DNA of 50,000 nucleotides, taken from assembly GCA_002869015.1 (NCBI GenBank), contig PKTT01000036.1, positions 1-50,000 of the forward strand, written 5' to 3'. The stretch's first letter is position 1. Every line of letters starts with the position of its first letter. The notes beneath the pieces are model-generated. The model made no database searches. It worked only from the letters and a program-made list of their open reading frames with translations, and was not told the origin of the DNA. This document shows positions 1 to 9,241 of the stretch, piece by piece. A program made the position numbers and the translations under genes. Source of the DNA: Deltaproteobacteria bacterium (GTDB lineage Bacteria > Desulfobacterota > Deferrisomatia > Deferrisomatales > BM512).

Positions 1-48
1 GAGCGTATCCAGCACATACTAAAGACAGGCAAGCCCCTCCGGAACTAG
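1..48 (+). CDS. C-terminal end of an upstream fatty-acid oxidation gene (partial)
   Basis: Frame 1 is open from the window edge to a TAG at 46-48, giving only 15 residues that end in TGKPLRN. It lies 27 bp before a thiolase and an acyl-CoA dehydrogenase. In fadN-fadA-fadE operons this place is held by the bifunctional 3-hydroxyacyl-CoA dehydrogenase/enoyl-CoA hydratase (FadN/FadB-like), so that is the inferred identity. The visible residues are too few to prove it. A chance open stretch of 15 codons cannot be excluded, though the fit to operon spacing favours a real gene end. Confidence 0.45.
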   Translation, partial: ERIQHILKTGKPLRN

Positions 49-75
49 GCGGTAGGCTTCAAAAGGAGATATATG

Positions 76-1257
<1,182 letters not shown>

Positions 1258-1316
1258 TTTTGACCTTAATTCACCCTCCCCAAAGATCGGGGCGGGCATA
1301 AAGAGGAGTAGATAAA

Positions 1317-3083
1317 ATGTCTGATGATATAAAAAAAGGCGGTAGCTTTCTCGTAGAGGAGGCGACTCCGGAGAGCATCTTCGTTCCAGAGAATTTCTCC
1401 TCGGAGCAGCTGATGTACGCGAAGACCGCGCGTGATTTCATCGAAAACGAGGTTATCGAGAAAAACGACGAGATCGAAGAGAAGAATTTCGAGGTCTCCA
1501 AGGCTCTGATGGCTAAAGCGGGCGAGCTTGGGCTGCTCATGGCGGACGTGCCCGAGGAGTACGGTGGAATGGGGCTGGACAAGGCCTCAAGCGCCCTCAT
1601 TACCGAGTCGATGTCGGGGCAGGGTTCCTTCTCCGTCATCTATGGCGCACACGTCGGCATCGCAACTTTGCCCATCGTCTACTACGGCACCGAGGAGCAG
1701 AAAGAGAAGTACCTCCCCGGCCTCGCGGATGGCACAAAGATAGGCGCTTACTGCCTAACGGAGACCGGCGCCGGCTCCGACGCCCTCGCGGCCCGCACCA
1801 AGGCGGTGCTCTCCGAGGATGGTAAATACTACATTTTAAACGGTTCCAAGCAGTTCATCACAAACGGCGGCCTTGCCTTTAGCTACATCGTCTTCGCAAA
1901 GATTGACGGAGAGAAGTTCACCGCCTTCATTCTCGACCGCGATACCGAGGGGCTGAAGATTGGTCCCGAAGAGCATAAGATGGGCATTCGAGGCTCCTCA
2001 ACCACCACCGTCATCCTTGAAGACGCAAAGGTGCCGGTTGAGAACGTCCTGGGCGAGGTCGGGCAGGGCCACAAGATAGCCTTCAACGTCCTCAACATCG
2101 GCCGCTTCAAACTCGGCGCGGGCTCCGTCGGCGCGAACAAGGTTTGCATGCAGTCCGCCCTCGAATACGCGATGGAGCGCAAACAGTTCGGTAAACCCAT
2201 CTCCGACTTCGGCATGATCCGCGAGAAGCTGGCCGAGATGTACGTGCGCACCTACGCGGCGGAGTCAGCCGTCTACCGCACCGTCGGGATGATAGACACC
2301 CTGGCTCTCTCCGCAGAGACTAGCCAGGCGAAGATAAACTCCATCGAGGAGTACTCAATCGAGTGCGCCATAGTCAAGGTGCTCGCCTCCGAGGCGCTGG
2401 ACTTCGTCACGGATGAGTACGTACAGATACTAGGCGGCTACGGTTTCTGTTCTGAGTACGCGGCTGAGAAGAACTACCGCGACGCCCGCATCAACCGTAT
2501 CTTCGAGGGCACCAACGAGGTCAACCGCCTCCTCATCCCCGCGATGCTCCTCAGAAAGGGCATGAAGGGCGAACTCCCCCTCTTCCAGGCCGCCACCGCG
2601 CTCCAGGAAGAGCTTATGGGGATACCCTCCTTCGACCTCGACGAGGACCTGGACCTACTCGCAGCAGAGAAGAAGATCGTCGCCAACCTTAAGAAAATCT
2701 GCCTCTTCGTTGCAGGGGTGGCGGCGCAGAAGTTCGGCACCAACCTCGCCGATCAGCAGATGGTCCTTTCGAGGCTGGCGGATATCGCCATCAAGGCTTA
2801 CGCCGCCGAGTCCACCCTCGTCCGCGCTCTCAAGGACGCTGCAAACCGTGGTGAGGAGGGCGCTGCGCTTCCCCTCGCCGTCGCCCGCATCTACTGCGAG
2901 AACGCCATCGCCGACTGCGAGAAGTACGCTCGCGAGGCGCTCGCAGGCATCGAGGAGGGAGACGCGCTCGCAACGATGCTCGCGGCGCTTCGCCGCCTCA
3001 TGCGGCGTACTCCGGCGAACACCCTCGCCGCACGTGAGACGATCGCCGCGAAGCTCATCCAGATGGAGCGCATCGTCTACTAA
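1317..3083 (+). CDS. fadE: Acyl-CoA dehydrogenase, long form with C-terminal extension (FadE-like)
   Basis: FAD-dependent alpha,beta-desaturation of (probably long-chain) acyl-CoA, with electrons going to ETF. At 588 aa it is about 200 residues longer than short-chain family members. Residues about 30-420 carry the ACAD core (LTETGAGSDA, GGYGFCSEYAAE and RIFEGTNEV with catalytic Glu397); the rest is a helical C-terminal domain as in VLCAD and Bacillus FadE. The start has AGAGGAG at 1301-1307. It is the last gene of the operon, followed by a strong terminator. The length and the thiolase neighbour support a fadNAE-type operon; the exact substrate is inferred. Confidence 0.9.
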   Translation: MSDDIKKGGSFLVEEATPESIFVPENFSSEQLMYAKTARDFIENEVIEKNDEIEEKNFEVSKALMAKAGELGLLMADVPEEYGGMGLDKASSALITESMSGQGSFSVIYGAHVGIATLPIVYYGTEEQKEKYLPGLADGTKIGAYCLTETGAGSDALAARTKAVLSEDGKYYILNGSKQFITNGGLAFSYIVFAKIDGEKFTAFILDRDTEGLKIGPEEHKMGIRGSSTTTVILEDAKVPVENVLGEVGQGHKIAFNVLNIGRFKLGAGSVGANKVCMQSALEYAMERKQFGKPISDFGMIREKLAEMYVRTYAAESAVYRTVGMIDTLALSAETSQAKINSIEEYSIECAIVKVLASEALDFVTDEYVQILGGYGFCSEYAAEKNYRDARINRIFEGTNEVNRLLIPAMLLRKGMKGELPLFQAATALQEELMGIPSFDLDEDLDLLAAEKKIVANLKKICLFVAGVAAQKFGTNLADQQMVLSRLADIAIKAYAAESTLVRALKDAANRGEEGAALPLAVARIYCENAIADCEKYAREALAGIEEGDALATMLAALRRLMRRTPANTLAARETIAAKLIQMERIVY

Positions 3084-3106
3084 GAACCGCACCTGTCAGA
3101 ATCTAA

Positions 3107-3133
3107 GGGACCGCCTAGGCGGTCCCTTTTTTT
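3107..3133 (+). terminator. Rho-independent terminator of the fad operon
   Basis: A perfect 20-nt palindrome at 3107-3126 (GGGACCGCCT and its complement AGGCGGTCCC) is followed by seven T residues at 3127-3133. It lies 23 bp after the fadE stop codon and before a gene with its own strong ribosome binding site. Confidence 0.92.
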
Positions 3134-3245
3134 GTGAGTTAGATTTAACCGGCGAAAAGAGTATTCTTCCCGCTGCAATTTAATTAACTCTTTGGAGTGA
3201 GGACTCTTTAAACTTAAAATGTTAAGAAATGAAGGGGGAGCATAA

Positions 3246-3893
3246 ATGAACAAGAAAGTATTTATTTTAATACCGCTACTCATCTCTCTGCTGGTTTGGG
3301 GGGGCTATAAGCTCCTCCGCGAGGAGCCGGACCCGATGCTTATTGTGGAGGGAATCACCGCCGAACTCTCTTCGGCGCTCCAGAATGAGGATTGGCAAGG
3401 AGCCGCAGCGCTCTTCGTGACGCCGCCGGGTGATTCGACCTTTGCCCGCGCCGCGGCGGAGCTGCCGGATATCCACTACCCAATCTCCGTAGTAGAGGCC
3501 AACCCGGTGGGCGACAGAAAACGCCACAACGTATACACCGCCATCGGCTTCACCTATGAGCGCAGGCCGGTGGTGATAGTCTCCACAATTTTTCAGGGCG
3601 AAGACGATAAATGGCGAATTGAGAGGTGGATACCCTCCGGGGCGTTCATGGCGCCGACCGCTCCGGCGGTTATATCTGCGCGGGTATTAAATAGAGAATT
3701 CATGACGGATGAGGATGGGCGTGACCTGGCTGTCCTGTATGCAGAGTTCGACGGCGCTGATAATATTCGCGGGTACTTTGTCCTAGCCCTCTCCGGCGAT
3801 GAATCCTCAATGGACAAATACTCCTTTGAGCTTGAAAAAGATGGTGGAGATTGGCGGGCTGCTCAAACGGTGAAAATCGAGGGGAATAAATAA
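3246..3893 (+). CDS. Membrane-anchored protein of unknown function
   Basis: A 215-aa protein with an N-terminal hydrophobic helix (about residues 4-20) after two lysines: a signal anchor or uncleaved signal peptide that places the rest outside the cytoplasm. The soluble part (25-215) has two successive alternating beta/alpha segments ending in charged W-containing strands (KWRIERW, DGGDWRAAQT). This resembles small NTF2-like or DUF-type periplasmic domains, but no family is recognised. The start is supported by GGGGGAG 5 nt upstream of ATG. Its TAA overlaps the next start (TAATG), so the DUF2007 gene is translationally coupled. Function unknown. Confidence 0.8.
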   Translation: MNKKVFILIPLLISLLVWGGYKLLREEPDPMLIVEGITAELSSALQNEDWQGAAALFVTPPGDSTFARAAAELPDIHYPISVVEANPVGDRKRHNVYTAIGFTYERRPVVIVSTIFQGEDDKWRIERWIPSGAFMAPTAPAVISARVLNREFMTDEDGRDLAVLYAEFDGADNIRGYFVLALSGDESSMDKYSFELEKDGGDWRAAQTVKIEGNK

Positions 3894-4270
3894 TGGGGCT
3901 AATAGCTCTCAGGCATTACCTAAACCCATGGGATGCTGAGCTGGCCCGGGGCATGCTGGATTCCGCCGGTATAGAAGCTGTGGTCTTTGACCAGAACACC
4001 GTCTACATGAACTGGCTCTACTCAAATGCGATTGGCGGGGTGAGGCTAATGGTCCATGAGGAGGACCTCGCCGAAGCCGCTGAGCTATTGGGGGAGGCCG
4101 ATTTCGCCAGACCTCACTGCCCGAAGTGCGGCAGCGCTGACATTGAGGCAAAAGCGCCGGGGGGAATATTCGCCTTTCTAAGCACCATTCTCCTTGGCAT
4201 CCCGCATTTTTTTATCAGCAAGAAAGCCCACTGCAAAAGGTGCGGGCACGAGTTCAGCACCAACAAATAA
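3893..4270 (+). CDS. DUF2007 domain protein with zinc ribbon and TM hairpin
   Basis: Residues 1-70 match the DUF2007 (putative signal-transducing) pattern: a short beta-alpha-beta unit with HYLNPWDAELARGMLDSAGI and a VRLMVHEEDLAEA strand-helix. They are followed by a split zinc ribbon, CPKCG at about 81 and CKRCG at about 117, which flanks a hydrophobic stretch (GGIFAFLSTILLGIPHFF). So the protein is probably membrane-associated, with the two CXXC halves brought together. It overlaps the previous gene by one base (TAATG), implying co-translation. No biochemical role is established for the family; a small sensor or scaffold function is only a guess. Confidence 0.82.
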   Translation: MGLIALRHYLNPWDAELARGMLDSAGIEAVVFDQNTVYMNWLYSNAIGGVRLMVHEEDLAEAAELLGEADFARPHCPKCGSADIEAKAPGGIFAFLSTILLGIPHFFISKKAHCKRCGHEFSTNK

Positions 4271-4369
4271 TTTGCTGATTCAGTCCAGGTGCCCAGGCAG
4301 AAAATCACGACCTACCCTCGCCCATCCAAGCGGTCCGTAATGAGCGGTGGCGAGTTCCTAAAGCAAAGC

Positions 4370-5227
4370 TTATTCCTTCCCCAAAAGCCCTTTAAGCGCG
4401 CTGTGAAGGTCCGCGGGCAGGAGTATCATTTTGGCGTTATCGCTTTCGCTCATCTTTTGTAGGGATTGTACATATCGCTGCCCAAGCAGGTAGAGGGCGG
4501 GGAGTTGATTATCCGAGATCGATTCTGTGATGTTCCTTATGGCGTCGCGGTCCGCTTCGGCGAGGACGCGCTTGGCTTCCGCTTCACGCTTGGCGGCTTC
4601 GAGGCGGCCCTCCGCTTCCAGGATCGCGGCCTCTTTCTCGCCGCCCGCCTGGGTCACTGTGGCGCGGCGCTTACGCTCGGCGGCGGCCTGCTGCTCCATC
4701 GCCTGCTGCATCGTAACGCTGGGGTTGATGTCCTGAATCTCGACGCCCTTGACTACGATGCCCCAGTCGGCGACGTCGTCGGAGATCGACTCCTTAACCC
4801 GCGCCTTTATCAGCTCACGGCTTGAGAGGGATTCATCGAGGGCCATCTCGCCGATGATTGAACGTAGCGAGGTCTGCACGAGATTTTGTACGGCGAAGAT
4901 GTAGTTGTCCACGCCGTAGCTCGCCTTCTCAGGGCTCACGATATTGATGAAGCATATGGCGTTGGTGGTTATCACCGCGTTGTCCTTGGTTATGACCTCC
5001 TGCGGGGGGATCTCAAGGACTATGTCCTTGGTGGTCAGCCTGTAAGCGGTGCGGTCGAAATAGGGGACGATGACGTTCAGTCCGGGATTCAGCACTTTAT
5101 GGAATTTGCCAAGCCGCTCGACGACGTACTTCATCCCCTGGGGCACGATGCGCACGCCCATTGAGATGGTGAAGATTACGAGGACGATAAAGACTAGCGC
5201 CAGTACCAAGCCGGGTGACGTGAACAT
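4370..5227 (-). CDS. Slipin/stomatin-like SPFH (band 7) membrane protein
   Basis: A 285-aa protein with an N-terminal membrane segment (residues 6-27) and an SPFH/band-7 domain (about 28-190; RIVPQGMKYVVERLGKF, YRLTTKDIVLEIPPQEVITK). An alanine/glutamate-rich coiled coil follows (about 185-235), then a short C-terminal region with PALYLLGQRYVQ. This is the slipin/QmcA class, which forms large oligomeric membrane scaffolds. A perfect AGGAGG precedes the ATG. It lies 39 bp downstream of an NfeD gene, and NfeD plus SPFH pairs are a known operon type in which NfeD binds the SPFH protein. A role in membrane organisation or quality control is inferred. Confidence 0.92.
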   Translation of the reverse strand: MFTSPGLVLALVFIVLVIFTISMGVRIVPQGMKYVVERLGKFHKVLNPGLNVIVPYFDRTAYRLTTKDIVLEIPPQEVITKDNAVITTNAICFINIVSPEKASYGVDNYIFAVQNLVQTSLRSIIGEMALDESLSSRELIKARVKESISDDVADWGIVVKGVEIQDINPSVTMQQAMEQQAAAERKRRATVTQAGGEKEAAILEAEGRLEAAKREAEAKRVLAEADRDAIRNITESISDNQLPALYLLGQRYVQSLQKMSESDNAKMILLPADLHSALKGLLGKE

Positions 5228-5266
5228 CTTAGCCTCCTATTTCAATTGTAAATTTATAGTTATAGA

Positions 5267-5716
5267 TCAAGCGGAGCGTTTCACCACGAGGGTGTTGCCG
5301 GAGTGGTCGGTTACCGTAACGCGGTCGCCCGACTTTACCTCTTCAGTCGAGATAAACTCCCACTCGTCGGCGCCGAGGAGCGGCGCGGAGAAGCGGACCC
5401 TGCCGCGGGTGGCATCCGTGGGCGCAACGACAACCATACCCGTCTGCCCTATCAGCGCTTCACGGGCCATGCCGGAGTGGGAGCGGTCGACCATTTTGGG
5501 GTTAATCACCTTGAACCAGAGAAAGGTGAATATGGCGGAGGCTACAGCCCAGATGAATATTTGGAGCGCGAGGCTCATCTCGGGAATAAGCCAGAGCAGA
5601 CAACCGACTACGAGGCCGCCAAGCCCGAACCAGATTATCGTAAAGGAGGGGACGATTAGCTCGACGAGCATCAGCGCCATACCAAACGCGATCCAGTACC
5701 ACCACAGAAGGGTCAT
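5267..5716 (-). CDS. NfeD family membrane protein (short form)
   Basis: A 149-aa protein with three to four N-terminal membrane segments (MTLLWWYWIAFGMALMLVEL, then IIWFGLGGLVVGCLLWLIP and LALQIFIWAVASAIFTFLWF). A C-terminal OB-fold follows (about 85-149) with GQTGMVVVAPTDATRGRV and a GDRVTVTDHSGNTLVV strand pair. It lacks the N-terminal ClpP-like serine-protease domain of long NfeD proteins, so it is a short partner type. It is the first gene of a two-gene operon with the slipin. The OB-fold is expected to contact the SPFH protein; proteolytic function is not expected. Confidence 0.9.
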   Translation of the reverse strand: MTLLWWYWIAFGMALMLVELIVPSFTIIWFGLGGLVVGCLLWLIPEMSLALQIFIWAVASAIFTFLWFKVINPKMVDRSHSGMAREALIGQTGMVVVAPTDATRGRVRFSAPLLGADEWEFISTEEVKSGDRVTVTDHSGNTLVVKRSA

Positions 5717-5845
5717 GTCATATTCCTGAGGAGCAGGGTTGCCTGATTGTTATCTTATTCACTACCACAAAGCGCCCTGCCCCACAAGTTGAAGCTGGAG
5801 GGGATAGGGGCTTTAGACGCTGGGGCTGGACCTCATCTTTAATGA

Positions 5846-6949
5846 TTAGACGAAGCGCTCCATCATCTCTCGCGTAGCGGCGTCCACGCCATCTTTTCCG
5901 TAGCGCTTGTAGATGTCATCCAGCAGCGCTTGGGCGCGCCGTGATACGGACCCCCGTTCGAGGTCGGCGATTGATGTAAGAATCCCCGAACGCCGCGCCA
6001 CCTGGAAGAGGTGCTGCGTCTCCTCGTCAAGCCCCAAAAACTCATCGATAATCGCCAGTAGGGTATCCTTCTCCTCGGGGAGGTTTCCCTCAAGGTCGCC
6101 CAAGAGGTTGAGGATATGGTCGCTTACTAACCGCGTCCCTTTGACTGTAAGAGCCTCTATGAAGCGTTTTATCTCGCGGACTATCTCAACATCCGTCATG
6201 CGGACGAGGCGTCCCGACTCAAACTCGTCCCAAAGCTGAAGCTTGGGACCGAGGCAGATCGTGCGGAGCCTTATGAAGTTTGGATTAATCTGGTTCAGCA
6301 CATTGGCCGAGTCAGCTGCGTGGCCCTCTGTCATTGTGCGCCCGCCGAGCCCCGGCATAAGGTACTCGGAGAGCTCCATCCCCGCCTCGACGACACGACG
6401 GCCCCCTTTGACATGGATATCCCCGGTCACCCCCTTCTTAATCACCTCAAGGAGGGGGTCGTGGCCCGTTTCCATCCCGATGTGAATCCTGTTGAGGCCA
6501 AGCTCAAGGTAGGATTTAAGGTCTTCGACTGAGCGGTTAGCCATTGTGCGGGAGCGTGCGTAGGTGGTTATCCGCTCGACCTCCGGGAAGAGCTTCTTCA
6601 GATGGGATAAAATCGCCCGGACCTTCTCCGGCTTCATCGCCAGCGAGTCGCCATCCTGTAAAAAAGCGGTCTTCCCGCCGCTCCGCATTGCGTTTGCGAC
6701 CATCCACGCGCCCTCTGTTCCCGCGAGGGTTTTACCCTCGCGAAGCTCATCTCGTATCTCCGCCATCTTGTCGATATCTGCGATCACCTCTTCGACCTCA
6801 CGTATGGAGAAGGGGCGGCGCTTGTAGGTGCGACAGAAGGTGCAGCGGTTCCAGGGGCAACCTCTGGTTAGGCGTATTAGGTAACTGCCCGCTTCGCTCG
6901 GCGGGCGGATCGGACCTGTCTCGAATGGCTCCAGCTCTTTATTTTTCAT
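5846..6949 (-). CDS. Radical SAM protein (COG1032-type)
   Basis: A 367-aa radical SAM enzyme. The cluster motif is RGCPWNRCTFC with Cys31, Cys36 and Cys39, that is CX4CX2C instead of the usual CX3CX2C; this longer spacing occurs in a COG1032-like subset. Downstream it has FLQDGDSLAM (strand 2), RITTYARSRTM, RIHIGMETGHD and MPGLGGRTMTEGH, typical of the partial TIM barrel. There is no B12-binding or SPASM domain and no extra cysteine cluster after residue 200. No clear Shine-Dalgarno lies before the ATG. It stands alone between two other minus-strand units, so the substrate is unknown. Confidence 0.85.
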   Translation of the reverse strand: MKNKELEPFETGPIRPPSEAGSYLIRLTRGCPWNRCTFCRTYKRRPFSIREVEEVIADIDKMAEIRDELREGKTLAGTEGAWMVANAMRSGGKTAFLQDGDSLAMKPEKVRAILSHLKKLFPEVERITTYARSRTMANRSVEDLKSYLELGLNRIHIGMETGHDPLLEVIKKGVTGDIHVKGGRRVVEAGMELSEYLMPGLGGRTMTEGHAADSANVLNQINPNFIRLRTICLGPKLQLWDEFESGRLVRMTDVEIVREIKRFIEALTVKGTRLVSDHILNLLGDLEGNLPEEKDTLLAIIDEFLGLDEETQHLFQVARRSGILTSIADLERGSVSRRAQALLDDIYKRYGKDGVDAATREMMERFV

Positions 6950-7003
6950 CAGGAGAATTTAACCAAATGAGGTGGGGCTGTCCAGCGAAGGGGCTGTTTT
7001 TAT

Positions 7004-7033
7004 TAAAAGTAAAGGGAGCCACTTCTGGCTCCC
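7004..7033 (-). terminator. Terminator of the 2-oxoacid oxidoreductase operon
   Basis: On the minus strand GGGAGCC-AGAAGT-GGCTCCC (7033-7014) is followed by TTTACTTTTAAT. It lies 160 bp past the stop of the beta-subunit gene and before the radical SAM gene on the same strand. The T tract is interrupted, so efficiency is uncertain. Confidence 0.6.
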
Positions 7034-7193
7034 CTCCTCCTCGCGACTCCCGGATAGACTGCCGCGACTCCCCGGATGCGCAGCCCGCGCGTTAAATCAA
7101 CAATTTAACCGGCCTTGGCCAGCTCCTTTAATATATTGCATGAACATCAATTAAGTTACGCGTATGTTAATTTTTACGAAATATTATGTAAAA

Positions 7194-8081
7194 TTATTTA
7201 AAGCACCTTATCTTGGCCCTGAGAGCGCTCCAATGTTCCTCAATCTCCGATGCCAGGGTTTCAGGCTCAATCCCCGATTTTTTAAAGCGTCTCTGTAAAT
7301 TCAGATACCTTGCGAGGGCCTCTTGTGAAAAATCCGGCTCGACGTTTACGACCCTCCTCTTGCCCTCGAATATCTCCATCAGCGGGAATAGGCCGGAGCG
7401 CACAGCAAGGCGGACAAGCTCCAAGCCGAGGCTGGGCTCACTTTTCCACCCCGTAGGGCAGGGCGAGAGCAGGTGGAGGAACCTGAAGCCCCTGGCATCA
7501 AGGGCGTAGCGCATCTTCCTGATGGCGTCCTCCTGATGGGCGATGGAGACCGTCGCTGCATAGGGCACACGGTGCGCCGCCATGATCTCCATTATATCCT
7601 TCTTGACCTCCACCTTGCCGCCCGGTGGAGTATTGGTGGTGGTTGCGCCATGTGGCGTTGCGGAGGAGCGCTGCCCTCCCGTGTTGCCATATATCTCGTT
7701 GTCGTAACAGATGTAGAGGATATCCTCATTTCGCTCAGCCGCCGCGGAGAGGGTCGCCATACCTATGTCGTAGGTGCCGCCATCGCCCGCCCAGCATACA
7801 ACGCGGGTATCCTCCCCATTTAATTTGGCGACCACGCTGAGCCCTGTCGCACCAGAGGCTGTGGCTGCGAAGGTTGTCATTAGCGCCGGAACGCCGTAAA
7901 CGCTGTTGGGAAAGAGCCCCGCAGCCACCGCAGAGCAGCAGGCGGGGATTACAATCTGTATATTTCTCTCACCCACGGCGCGGCTAAGGAGGGAGAGCCC
8001 GCTGGTAGCCCCGCAGCCCCCGCAATTGGAGTTGCCCGGGTTTAGTATCTGCCTGGTTGGGCACTCGCTCATAACGCTCAC
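7194..8081 (-). CDS. 2-oxoacid:acceptor oxidoreductase, beta (thiamine-diphosphate) subunit
   Basis: A 295-aa TPP-binding subunit of the pyruvate/2-ketoisovalerate/phenylglyoxylate oxidoreductase family. It has an N-terminal CGGCGATSGL cluster-ligand region and the TPP motif WAGDGGTYDIGM, followed by DNEIYGNTGGQRS, which holds the magnesium ligands and the conserved GNTGGQ. The start is GTG at 8081, overlapping the alpha stop (GTGA); an in-frame ATG at 8072 is the alternative. It is the last gene of a gamma/flavoprotein/delta fusion - alpha - beta operon. It decarboxylates the 2-oxoacid and passes electrons through Fe-S centres. The substrate is not determined by sequence alone. Confidence 0.9.
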   Translation of the reverse strand: MSVMSECPTRQILNPGNSNCGGCGATSGLSLLSRAVGERNIQIVIPACCSAVAAGLFPNSVYGVPALMTTFAATASGATGLSVVAKLNGEDTRVVCWAGDGGTYDIGMATLSAAAERNEDILYICYDNEIYGNTGGQRSSATPHGATTTNTPPGGKVEVKKDIMEIMAAHRVPYAATVSIAHQEDAIRKMRYALDARGFRFLHLLSPCPTGWKSEPSLGLELVRLAVRSGLFPLMEIFEGKRRVVNVEPDFSQEALARYLNLQRRFKKSGIEPETLASEIEEHWSALRAKIRCFK

Positions 8082-9241
8082 AGGTTTGTCTCCATAACAA
8101 TCGGCGCTGTAGCCGAATCTCTTTTAAGAAGGTCCTCCAAAAGAGCCTCTATGTGCTTTGGCCTCACATCGCCGCCGCCAACGCCGAGGATGTAGCCTTG
8201 CGAGATCGCGCCCGGCTCGGCAACACCCCGCGCCTCTCCCCAGAGCGCCCCACCAAAGCCGAGGCTTATATCTCGGTCGAGAACTCCAACCCGTCCTATC
8301 CCCCTCAACAGCTCCTTTAGTTGAAGTTCCGGGAAGGGGCGGTATCCCCGAACCCTTATGGAGCCGACCTTTACTCCGCGAAGGCGCGCTTCGTCCACAA
8401 TACAGTCAACGTTGGAGGAGATAGTTCCCATTGAGATGAGGACAGCCTCCGCATCCTCCAATTTATAGGGAACGAGGAGGTCGGGTGGACGCCTTCCAAA
8501 CTTTCGCTCAAACTCATCTTGCGCCTCGCCATAAACCTCAAAGAAGTTTGACATCGCCGCATGGTGCTGAGCCCTGTGCGCCTCGGTAACGGCGGGAGTA
8601 TCAACCCCGCCCATAGTTCGCGCATCATCTCTAAGGCGGTGTGGAAGGTCGAGGGTCGGAAGGTAACCGTCAACCTCCTCCTGGGAGGCGATATTCGTTT
8701 CAGCCATCGAGTGGGAGAGGATAAAGCCCTCCTGGCAGACCATAACCGGAAGGAGAATCCGTTTATCCTCCGCAATGCGGTAAGCCATAAGAACGGAGTC
8801 GAAGACCTCCTGATTGTCGGCGCAGTAGATCTGTATCCACCCCGAATCACGGAGCATCAGGGAGTCGCCATGGTCCGCCCAGAGGTTCCAGGGAGGACCG
8901 AGTGCGCGGTTGGCTGCCACCATCACCACTGGCAGGCGCATCAGCGCCGCTACATAGACGTTCTCGGCCATGTAGGCGAGGCCGTTTGATGATGTGGTAG
9001 TGAAGGTCCGCGCTCCTGCGGCGGCAGCCCCAATGCAGACGCCCATCGCCGAGTGCTCGCTCTCCACGCGCACAACCTGACCCTTTGAAAGCTCCGCGAC
9101 GCAGAGGTACTCCATACATTCTGTAGAGGGGGTTATCGGGTAAAGGCCCGCACAAAAACCCCGCGCGCTGCGGTTGGCGTTCCCCGCCATAGCGGCCGCC
9201 ATAGCGGCGGCATGGTTGGCGCTTATAAGCTGATCTGCCAT
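8078..9241 (-). CDS. 2-oxoacid:acceptor oxidoreductase, alpha subunit
   Basis: A 387-aa alpha subunit of the POR family. The N-terminal domain begins with the CoA/TPP-site signature GLYPITPSTECMEYL, followed by VRVESEHSAMGVCIGAAAAG and TFTTTSSNGLAYM. A transketolase C-terminal-like domain starts near residue 245 (LEDAEAVLISMGTISSNV and YRPFPELQLKELL). Its ATG directly abuts the TAG of the preceding gene (TAGATG), and its stop overlaps the beta start, so the three genes are translationally coupled. Together they form one complex. Confidence 0.92.
   Translation of the reverse strand: MADQLISANHAAAMAAAMAGNANRSARGFCAGLYPITPSTECMEYLCVAELSKGQVVRVESEHSAMGVCIGAAAAGARTFTTTSSNGLAYMAENVYVAALMRLPVVMVAANRALGPPWNLWADHGDSLMLRDSGWIQIYCADNQEVFDSVLMAYRIAEDKRILLPVMVCQEGFILSHSMAETNIASQEEVDGYLPTLDLPHRLRDDARTMGGVDTPAVTEAHRAQHHAAMSNFFEVYGEAQDEFERKFGRRPPDLLVPYKLEDAEAVLISMGTISSNVDCIVDEARLRGVKVGSIRVRGYRPFPELQLKELLRGIGRVGVLDRDISLGFGGALWGEARGVAEPGAISQGYILGVGGGDVRPKHIEALLEDLLKRDSATAPIVMETNL

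Noticed and set aside
6544-7095. A 183-codon open frame on the plus strand
   Set aside because: It is mostly antisense to the radical SAM gene, runs through a terminator, and has Arg/Ser/Pro-rich low-complexity translation.
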